Shown here: positions 56,185 through 64,000 of the stretch, piece by piece | Layout: every line of letters begins with the position of its first letter | Numbering within the stretch: position 1 is the first letter of the stretch | Origin: Ichthyophis bannanicus | Taxonomy: Eukaryota > Chordata > Amphibia > Gymnophiona > Ichthyophiidae | DNA length: 64,000 nucleotides | Assembly: GCA_033557465.1 (NCBI GenBank) | Contig: CM066037.1 | Location: 202,429,156-202,493,155, forward strand | Reading direction: 5' to 3' | Notes under the pieces: generated by a model | Database searches by the model: none | The model's input: only the letters and a program-made list of their open reading frames with translations | Told to the model about the DNA's origin: nothing | Position numbers and translations under genes: made by a program

Positions 56185-56505
56185 TCCAAAACACTGCTGC
56201 CCGCATTATTGCTGGCGCCTCACTACAAGATCATATAACTCCCATACTACAAGATCTGCAATGGCTACCAATCTCCTCACGAGCAAAATATAAATCAGCG
56301 CTCACAATCTTCAAGATCAAAAACAACTTGTCAGCAGGAATACTTCAAGAGCTCATCGGAACCAAAACAAAAAAAAAGACCGGACAGAAACAGCACTAAA
56401 AACACAATACCAACTCCTAGTTTATTCACAAGAACCAATAATTCTACATCCATGCGGGCTTTCTCCCTTGCTGCCCCTGCTATTTGGAATGCACTCCTGG
56501 AAAAG

Positions 56506-56695
56506 AGTAGTTACTCACCTGTAACAGGTGTTCTCCAGGAGCAGCAGGAATCAGTCCTCACATATGGGTGACGTCGGCGCCGACGGAGCCCTTGTGCGGA
56601 GCATTTCCCCAGCATTCAAAGAAAGCCTTTGGGAATTGCAGCTCGCATGCACGGTCCCCTTCCCGCCCAAGGGTGCCTTCTTGCTCAGTCTGATG
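56506..56695. repeat. B3 left ITR
   Basis: AGTAGTTACTCACCTGTAAC, CACATATGGGTGACGTCGGC, GGAGCATTTCCCCAGC, AAAGCCTTTGGGAATTGC. Inverse of 62136-62288. Confidence 0.87.
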
Positions 56696-56768
56696 ACATA
56701 GCTAAAAGACAGCAAAAAATTAGCAAAAACAAATCATATGACTGCAACTCCAAGGGGAGGAGGGAGGG

Positions 56769-56868
56769 TTGTGAGGACGGATTCCTGCTGCTCCTGGAGA
56801 ACACCTGTTACAGGTGAGTAACTACTCTTTCTCCAGGACCAAGCAGGAAGTCAGTCCTCACATATGGG
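56769..56868. repeat. B3 internal complementary region
   Basis: GTGAGGACGGATTCCTGC, ACAGGTGAGTAACTACTC, TTTCTCCAGGACCAAGC: left and right tips fused. The minus-strand junction is CTGGAG-AAAG-AGTAG. Confidence 0.88.
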
Positions 56869-57007
56869 ACTCCCCAGCTTAAGGCTACCGGAGACCTCAA
56901 GCGGAAAAAATGAGCTTCCTCTAGCTCGTCAGCACGTAAGGAAGGAATCTTCTCTGAGAACGCCCCTGACCGGTAGCCCAACACCAGGGCCGGAGGGTAG
57001 GAGTTGC

Positions 57008-58200
57008 CTAAACCCCAAAGAGATTATGGAGTACTGCCTGTCCGAAAGCACTGTCCCTGCGGGACTCCCTCTCAAGGCAGTAATGGGCCGCAAAAGCCTG
57101 GCTTGAAGACCAAGTAGCGGCACGGCAGATGTCTGCCAACGGAACAGAGCGGAGATGAGCCACTGACGCAGCCTTCGCCCTGACACGATGAGCCGTGACT
57201 CGACCCTCCAATGAGAGGCCGGCTGCCCCATAAGCCCAGGCGATAGTCAGCGACCCACATGGACAAAATACGCTTGGAGACAGGTAGCCCCAACTTATTG
57301 GGGTCAAAAGAAACGAAGAGCTGAACAGCCCTCCGATGCTCCCGCGTACGGTCAAGGTAGAAGGACAACGCCCTCCTACAGTCCAGGGTATGCAAGACCA
57401 TCTCAGCCCAGTTGGCATGCGGCCTGGGAAAGAAGGTCAGAAGAACCACCTCCTGATTGAGGTGAAAAGGTGAGACAACCTTAGGAAGAAACTTAGGGTG
57501 AGTCCGTAAGACTACCCTAATCCTGTAGAACCTAGTGTAAGGAGGATCAGACACTAGTGCCTGCAGTTCACTCACTCGCCTAGCAGAGGTGAGAGCTACC
57601 AGAAATAAAGTTTTCCAGGAGAGAAAACGGAGAAGGCAGGTAGCCATAGGTTCAAAAGGCGGACAAGTAATCCGCTGCAAGACCACATTCAGATCCCACT
57701 CAGGGGCCGGTGGACGCAAAGGAGGCTTAAGCAGAAGGAGGCCTCTGAGGAAACGAGCCACCAAAGGGTGGTTGGAAAGAGGCCTACCGTCCACCGGAAA
57801 GTGGTGTGCTGAGAGAGCACTAAGGTGAATTCTGACAGAGTTAGACTTAAGGCCCAGATTGGAGAGGTAAAGCAAATATTGCAATACTACCGCTACCAAG
57901 CACGAGAAGGGATTCTCGCTGTGCTGAGCACACCATGCGGAGAATCTACGCCACTTAAGAACGTAGGATTTCCTGGTGGATTGACGCCGAGAGGCCAAGA
58001 CCACATCTTCCACCTCTCGAGGCAGTAGTAGGGGAGCCAGGACTACCCTTTCAGCAGCCAGGCCATCAGATGAAGGGACTGGAGGTTGGGGTGCAAGAGA
58101 GTCCCCTGGTCCTGAGACAGCAGATCGTGTTGAAACCCCAGAGGAAGAGGGGTGTCCACAGCTAGCTGTAGCAGAAGCGGGAACCACGGTTGCCTCGGCC
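57008..58200 (-). pseudogene. Tyrosine recombinase of DIRS B3, frameshifted before HxxR
   Basis: The core-binding-like and box I parts are open (RRQSTRKSYVLKWRRF; catalytic Arg in TSARRVSELQAL). A 2-base deletion near 57245 (CGATAGTCAG where B1 has GATACAGTCAG) shifts the frame. HxxR (TAHRVRAKAAS) and Tyr (AHYCLE) continue in the next frame to 57008. All catalytic residues are therefore present in sequence, but not in one frame. The upstream frame is fused to RT sequence through an indel near 58808. Confidence 0.87.
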
Positions 58201-59945
58201 ACCTGGGGGCAATGAGAATCAATGAAGCCACGTCCTTGAGGACTTTGAACAGCGTTCTGGACACTAGTGGTGTGGGAGGAAACGCATACAGTAGGCCTGT
58301 GGACCAAGAGATCAGAAACGCATCCGCCGCTACTCTTAGAGGATGCGGTTGTCTGGAGCAAAATCTCAGGAGTTGCCGGTTCAGAGGACTGGCGAAAAGA
58401 TCCATGGTGGGGAGGCCCCACCTGAGAAAGATCTGCTGAACCACCGACGGGTTCAATCTCCATTCGTGTGGTTGCAGGATCCTGCTCAGTCTGTCTGCCA
58501 GGTAATTTTCCTGACCTGGGAGGTAGACAGCCTTGAGAAGGATTCCGTGATTGACAGCCCAAGAGCACAGCCGTTGTGCCTCCTGACATAGAAGGAAGGA
58601 GCCTGTGCCTCCTTGTTTGTTCACATAGAACATGGCAACTTGATTGTCCGTCTGGACCAGTACAGACTGGTGAGAGGCGAGGTGGGAGAAGGCTCTCAGA
58701 GCTAGGCGTATCGCCCGTAGCTCCAGGAAGTTTATCTGTTGAAAAGCCTCCCAAGGGGTCCAGAGACCCTGAGTACATGTCCCTTGGCAATGTGCTCCCC
58801 AACCGCACTTGAGAATGCGGAGGGGACTGAAAATCCACTCCGAGTACCAGATTCGGAAGATGAAGCCACCATTGCAGAGAGGAGACTAGGAGGTCGGATA
58901 TCTTTACTGAGTCCGCAAGGCTCCCCGTGGCCTGATGCCACTGAGTGTGAAGGCTCCACTGAGCAGGCCGCATGTGCAGGCGGGCATTGGGGGTGACATG
59001 AACCGTGGAAGCCATATGGCCGAGTAGTCTCAGGAATTGCCTGGCAGAGACCAGGGAATTGCTGCGAAACTGCCTGGCCAAATCCATCAGCCTGTGAGCT
59101 CTCTCCAGAGGCAGAAAAGCCTTTGCTGGAAGAGTGTCTAGCCTGGCCCCTATGAATTCTAAGTTCTGGGACGGGAGCAAAGTGGACTTTGCGAAGTTTA
59201 TGACAAACCCCAAGTGCTGAAGCAGAGCCACAGTGCGAAGGGTGGCCTGATTGGCCTCCTGGGAAGATTAGACCCTTATGAGCCAGTCGTCCAGGTACGG
59301 AAACACAAAAAGACCCTGAAGCATCAGGTAGGCCGCCACCACTGCCAGGCACTTGGTGAACACCCTGGGAGCGGAGGACAGGCCAAAGGGTAGTACTCTG
59401 TACTGATAGTGATTTCCCCCCACAACAAACCTGAGATATTGTCTGTGGTCTGGATGAATAAGGATGTGAGTATACGCATCCTTTAGATCTAAGGAGCATA
59501 GCCAGTCTCCCTGCTGGAGGTAAGGCAGCAGGATTCCAAGGGTAAGCATCTTGAACTTTTCCCTCTCCAGGAACTTGTTGAGTTTGCACAAGTCTAGGAT
59601 GGGTCTGAGGACTCCTGTTCTTTTTGGTACCAGAAAGTACCTGGAATAAAAGCCGTGACCTCTCAGGTGGTGAGGCACCGGTTCCACAGCCTGATCCTTT
59701 AGCAGACTTGCTAACTCCTGAAGGAGTAGGTCCCTGTGCAGAGGGAGTCTTGGAGGCTCCCCTGGAAAATAGGAGGGAGGTACCTGGTGAAAATGGAGAA
59801 GATAGCCCTTTTGGACTATATGAAGAACCCAGGTATCTGATGTGACGGCTGACCACCTGTGGGCAAAGTGGGCCAGCCGGCCTCCTGTGCTGAGAGAAGC
59901 CAGCTGAGGAGAAGAGGCTATGCTTTCTGAGTCAAAAACCCCCAC
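58043..59945 (-). pseudogene. RT-RNase H of DIRS B3, stop and RNase H deletion
   Basis: RT is open from 59945 to 59268: SLDLKDAYTHI, LPFGLSSAPRVF and YLDD are intact. A TAA at 59268 ends the first piece; the same frame reopens at once to about 58810. There a deletion of roughly 23 bases removes the TTDAS box, and with it the first catalytic Asp of RNase H, and shifts the frame into that of the recombinase. The remaining RNase H boxes (TDNQVAMFYVNKQG, LADRLSR) lie in the third frame, 58690-58043. The gag-overlap ATG of B1 and B2 is AAG here. Confidence 0.87.
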
Positions 59946-61890
59946 CCTGCTGAGCAGGGGCCGGTGTTGGTGGCTTGGGGGCCTTCTGCCTACGGGGCCC
60001 TTGACCCTGCCCCTTGGCCTGCTGACCCTGTTGGGGAGCTGCAGAGGCCTGATAATGAGGGTATTGTTTATAGGCAGATGACTTCCTCGGGTAAAAGGTC
60101 TTTTTTCCTGAGCCCTTCTTTTTCTGAGAAGGGGCAGAGGTTTTCCTGGAAAGCCTAGTCCTGGTCAGAGTCTCGGTCTCAAGTTCTGCAGCCTTTTCAG
60201 CCATGGGCTTGCCAAAGAGGTTTTCACCTCGGCAGGCGACATCGACCAACTTGTCCTGGACCCATGGCTCGAGGTCGGATGACTGTAGCCAAGCCTGTCA
60301 GTGGGCACCAATGCCGGCCCTGGCTACTCGGGCCGAAGACTCGAAGCCATCGTAGGCTGCTCGAGATATAAACTTCGAGCACTCTCGAATACCAGTGGAC
60401 AAGGCCTGGAACCTCTGCAAAGGTTCCTCGGAGAGACCAGCAGAGAACCCGGCAATCTCCTTTGCCAGGTCTCGGAGGTACATGCCCATGTAGAGCTGGT
60501 AAGTCTGGACACGGCAAGCAAGCATAGATCCCTGGAAGCACTTTTTACCGAGGGCATCCAGGTTCTGGGCCTCCCGGCCGGTAGGCACCGAGGAGTGCAT
60601 CTTCTGACTTTTCAGCCGATGCATGGCCGATTCCACAACCATGGAGTGGTGCGGTAACTGTGCCTTTTGGAACCCGGGGCTCTTGCGGACTCGATAGATG
60701 GAATCGACCGGCTTGATTAACACCGGCGTCGAGGCCGGGGTCTCCCACATGCGGAAGAGCAGCCACTCCAGCATCGGAGGAACAGGAACAGTAATGGCCT
60801 GCTTCGGGGGAGAGTCATACTGGAGGGCCTCGAGCTCCTCGGCTCGAGGCTCCTCCTCGGGATCCGCGGGGAAGGCCAAGGCCTTGGCCATATCCCGCAC
60901 GAAGTCCGAGAACCGGGTATCCTCCGGTGGGGACCGTCTCCAAGGTTCGGACTCGGGTGAGTCTGATGGGACTCGGGTGAGTCTGATGGGACACACCGAG
61001 TCCGATGAGTGTCGGGTGACTCTTCGTCCTCCATCTCCCAGCCCGACTCCTCGGAGGAGGAATCGAGCAGCTCCGGTCAGGTGGGCACCGATGCCCTCCG
61101 CCCCGACGCCGAGGGTACCGGCGTCAACGACCTCGGCCCCGAACGGGAGGTCGAGGGAGACCGTGGCCGAGGATCGACTCGAGCCCGCATGGACTCGAGG
61201 ATCGGCTCGGCCTCCGGGGTCGACTTGGACGTCGAGGTCCCGGTGGTCGGGGCAGATGCACCGGTGAGACCGGCGATCAATGCCCGCTGCTGTTCCATGA
61301 AGGCAGCGAAGCTGCTCTCCAAGGCCGTCAACCTGAGTCCGAGCTCAGGAGACCCAGCAGCCCCCGACTCGGGCCCCGACGGCGTCGGGCCCGATGTCGG
61401 CTCCCTCGGAGGAAAGTCCATGAGGACAACAGCACTTACGTGTCCAGGAGACTCCATCTTGACACGAGGATGCTTGGCAGGCCTCTCCGACTCCGAAGAC
61501 CCGGGATGGCTATCGGGGCAATGCGACCTGGCCCTCGAGGAACCAGGAGCGTCCACCGACGCCGCCCTCGCGGGTTTCTTCTTCCTGCGATGTTCCCGTG
61601 AAGGAGACCCCCGCTCAGAGGAACCCCGACGCTGCTCGGGGCCGGAGTCCTGAGACGTCGAGGCCTCTGACGAGGTCCGGGCCCGGCCGGACGCGGAGTC
61701 AGAAAAGATCCTATACGTTTGGTGCTGCCGACTCCTCAACGCCTTCGAGGATATTTTGCCACACGGACCACAGATCATCGGGTCATGATCGGGTCCGAGG
61801 CAACGGAGGCAGCAGTCATGTGTGTCGGTAAGAGACATAAGTTTCTTACACCGATCACATTTCTTAAACCCGCTGGTAGCCGTCGGGGGA
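59932..61890 (-). pseudogene. Gag of DIRS B3, start codon lost
   Basis: The frame of the zinc module (ATSGFKKCDRC, CLRC, H, CGPC) is open upstream, but the ATG used by B1 and B2 is ACG here (about 61890). The linker is open to 61077. After a shift near 61070 the C-terminal domain runs 60996-60298 to a TGA (AGIGAH-stop, where B1 has AARRQAW) and on in frame from 60249 to 59932 (ENLFGKPM). An 18-base direct duplication, GGGTGAGTCTGATGGGAC, lies at about 60954-60990. Confidence 0.83.
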
Positions 61891-62135
61891 AAAAGGGCCC
61901 CTGCTAGGTCAAAAGACCGGGCTGCCAGGGAAAAAAGAAAAAAGGCGTGAACGCCAGTCACAAAGGACAAAAACCGAAAAAGAGAGAAAAGGACTCGATA
62001 CCGGCGTATCGGTCCGAGCGGGAAAAGGATCCGGCGTCGAACCGGAGAAAAAAGAGAAAAACAGGGAAAATCAACTTTTTCCTCGGGGAAAAACGAACTA
62101 CGTCCGTCGGGCTCTGCGAAAAAAAGAAGACTGAG

Positions 62136-62288
62136 CAAGATGGCACCCTTGGGCGGGAAGGGGACCGCGCATGCGCGTTGCAATTCCCAAAGGCTTTCTT
62201 TGAAAGCTGGGGAAATGCTCCGCACGAGGGCTCCGTCGGCGCCAACGTCACCCATATGTGAGGACTGACTTCCTGCTTGGTCCTGGAG
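62136..62288. repeat. B3 right ITR
   Basis: GCAAGATGGCACCCTTGGGC, CGCGCATGCGCGTTGC, CCCAAAGGCTTTC, GGAAATGCTCCGCACGAGG, ACTTCCTGCTTGGTCCTGGAG. Inverse of the left ITR. Confidence 0.85.
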
Positions 62289-62292
62289 AAAG

Positions 62293-62647
62293 CTACGATC
62301 CACAACTGATTTAAAAGACTTCCGCAAGTTACTCAAGACTACTTTATTCATTGAACATTACAATGAAGACCACCAATATCAATTTTAATGTAGGAAATTA
62401 CAAGACTGTTTACGTTTTTGAAATGCAATGTTACAATTTACAATTGACTGTTCCTTGTAAAAGGAGCATGAAGCTACAACTCTGTTTTAGTCTGTTTAGG
62501 TTGTTAAAATATGATGTTACCGTTTAAAATTGAAAGTTCTTTGTATAAGTTATTGTTTAAAATTGAAGTTCTTTATAGATGTTAATTCAAACCGCCTTGG
62601 GTTAAATGTTAATTCAAACCGCCTCGGGTTAAATGTTAATTTAAACC
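62293..62647 (+). mobile_element. L2-group LINE 3' end, continued after B3
   Basis: Last codons (LRSTTDLKDFRKLLKTTLF) and 3' UTR of the LINE interrupted at 56501. Near its end a unit of about 28 bp containing TTAATTCAAACCGCC and GGGTTAAATG is repeated three times (62578-62648). Confidence 0.85.
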
Positions 62648-63006
62648 GCCGGAACTCCCTCCCGGACGACCAATGATCAACTACGGACCTCAAGGACTTC
62701 AGGAAGTAGCCCAAAACTACGCTCTTCATTGAACACTATAGTGACACAAACTGTCCTATGGCCCCATGGCTACCTACCAATTCCGCCTGACCCCCCTAAG
62801 TACCCCCTACCCTCCCTGTATATAACCCCTTGTACATAGGGCATCTAGTAAATAACACACCAAGAAATCATCGCCTTCACTCTCACAAATACTCACCCGT
62901 GTTAACATTGCATGCCTATCCCTACTGACATTGATTTTTGATTGAAGTGTAAACCGCTTTGATTTCAGGACAAAGCGGTATATAAATCCTTTTAAATAAA
63001 TAAATA
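62648..63006 (+). mobile_element. Second L2-group LINE 3' end
   Basis: Begins with NSLPDDQ-type codons and STTDLKDFRK, homologous to the preceding piece, then a 3' UTR ending AAACCGCTTTGATTTC, ACAAAGCGGTATATAAATCC and (AAAT)n. It directly abuts the earlier LINE end, so either a separate truncated insertion or a recombinant tail. Confidence 0.8.
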
Positions 63007-63899
63007 AACATAACTTACTTTGAACGACCCATGAAAAGACATGAGCTAACTATAACCCTTAACCCCCCCCCCCCCCCCCCCCCAAAATTCCACACAGGCT
63101 CCATTAGATGTGGTTCACATGTTTGGCTGATTCATTCTACTTGTTGCTGAAGACACTAGTATTTCAAAATGAATTTCATGAAGGAAAATATAGCTTCCTG
63201 TTAGGAATGCAACCATATTTGAGTCCAAGCATTATTTTCTAGGGCTCTAATTGAGGCTGAAGGGTATGTCTAGGACTACTACTTTTAAAAGCAGAGAACA
63301 GAGGAATGTTAATTTTTATGATGCTTTACTGAATTGTTTCATAGGATCACAGTTGCAGCATGTAAGAAAGTTGGCATGAATTTGTCACCCCTTATTCAGA
63401 ATCTCTAGGTCAAACTGCACAGGTGCTAAAAGGTTCTCTCATTCTGCTCCTCTAAAGTTTTTAACAAACATTTCTTCCCAAAAGAATATGCAGAACAAAG
63501 GATATAATTTGACAAAGATAATTAGTTCTTGGAATCAAGCCTAAAACCCTCAGCATGAGTCGACCTGGAAGACTAATACTTATTTCACGTTGGAGTTACT
63601 TACCAAACTTATCAACATTGCTGCAGAAAAAAAAAATTATTCTATACAAATATTCCAAGTTGTATTATAAAACTCTCAGAACTGTTAACGTCAGCCAAAA
63701 TCATCAAACACCAATAAATTAATGTCTAGAACTATGCTGTTAAGTTGCTTAACTTCACGTGATTAATAGAGAAGGAATAAGAATATGAAGTCAATTTCAT
63801 GAAGAAATCAAAGGTATAAAAATACAATTTATGGCATAAATACTCTAGTGGCCTTCATATGCAAAAACAATGTGTGCCTTTGAGTCTATGCTGAATCCT
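63007..63899. other. No recognised feature; C tract
   Basis: AT-rich sequence without a recognised gene or repeat. A run of 21 C lies at 63063-63083 and an A run at about 63627-63636. Confidence 0.4.
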
Positions 63900-64000
63900 G
63901 GTGACCCAGCAGCACCTCGGTTTTCTTGGCAATGTGACTGGAAGCAGATTGCTAGGCCTTTCTTCCGAGGCAGTGGAGAGTTAAGTGACTTGCCCAAGTT
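63900..64000 (-). mobile_element. CORE-type SINE cut by the window edge
   Basis: GGCAGTGGAGAGTTAAGTG then ACTTGCCCAAG: the CORE segment in reverse orientation, like the copies at 43946 and 53648. The head should lie beyond the window. The left boundary is uncertain. Confidence 0.6.

Larger units (their letters stand above)
54145..56501 (+). mobile_element. L2-group LINE, endonuclease to RT, split by B3
   Basis: 5'-truncated LINE covering the end of the endonuclease, the RT domain and the C-terminal region. It is interrupted after WNALLE-type codons at 56501 by DIRS B3 and resumes at 62293 (LRSTTDLKDFRK). Joining the flanks restores one reading frame through the site. Related to the fragments at 1-1427 and 45705-46521. 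Confidence 0.88.
56502..62292 (-). mobile_element. DIRS-type retrotransposon B3, full length
   Basis: Complete family B element: right ITR (62136-62288), gag (about 61890 to 59932), RT-RH (59945 to 58043), recombinase (about 58200 to 57008), ICR, left ITR. AAAG flanks it on both sides (56502-56505 and 62289-62292) inside an L2-group LINE. Few lesions per gene. Confidence 0.92.

Noticed and set aside
57072..59231. A single 719-codon gene
   Set aside because: Artefact of a deletion that merges the RT frame with the recombinase frame across out-of-frame RNase H.
4183..62292. LTR retrotransposons or endogenous retroviruses
   Set aside because: Ends are inverted, there is no direct LTR pair, no protease or DDE integrase, and a tyrosine recombinase follows RNase H.
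1..64000. A host gene with introns among the elements
   Set aside because: No exon-like segment outside element sequence could be supported on either strand.

Overview
This window is vertebrate nuclear DNA made almost entirely of transposable elements. I found no host exon and no host RNA gene. About nine tenths of the bases can be assigned to elements. The load is dominated by DIRS-type tyrosine-recombinase (YR) retrotransposons, mixed with L1, CR1 and L2-group LINEs, CORE-type SINEs and non-autonomous hAT transposons. That mix points to an amphibian, most plausibly a caecilian. The organism is an inference from element content and not a proof.

Eight DIRS copies of about 5.7-6 kb lie on the minus strand, so each element's 3' end is at its low coordinate. 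I name three families. Family A: A1 (4183-10167), A2 (28476-33430), A3 (33455-37131 plus 42922-43305). Family B: B1 (11930-17615), B2 (37129-42921), B3 (56502-62292). Family C: C1 (19621-25358), C2 (44342-50323 plus 52836-53004). From its 5' (right) end each carries a zinc-finger Gag, a reverse transcriptase/RNase H (RT-RH) frame overlapping the end of Gag, and a YR frame overlapping the end of RNase H. Inverted terminal repeats (ITRs) flank the element. Near the 3' end sits an internal complementary region (ICR) that is the reverse complement of the joined right and left ends, as expected for the DIRS circle model. Nearly every frame is broken. The exception is the A1 recombinase, which is open and keeps its R, HxxR and Y residues.

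Layout: 1-1427 L2-group LINE 3' part; 1428-3092 L1 3' part; 3765-10530 L1 endonuclease region split by A1; 10535-11095 piece of a hAT element; 11900-17873 short CR1 remnant split by B1; 17874-25405 L1 split by C1; 25430-27841 old DIRS remnant split by hAT1; 27842-43305 rearranged family A block (fragments, A2, A3) with B2 nested in A3; 43306-44341 older DIRS-like debris with a SINE; 44342-53004 C2, carrying a LINE, LINE tails, a CR1 piece and hAT2; 53648-53928 SINE; 54145-62647 L2-group LINE split by B3; 62648-63006 another LINE 3' end; 63900-64000 start of a SINE.

The strongest observations concern mechanism. The three family B elements are each flanked by the same AAAG, with uninterrupted homologues of two of the targets present elsewhere in the window. 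Two hAT elements with different termini share one internal cassette (long palindrome, minisatellite, common module). Two family A copies share an in-frame TGA inside gag. The SINEs carry the 3' tail of the local LINEs.
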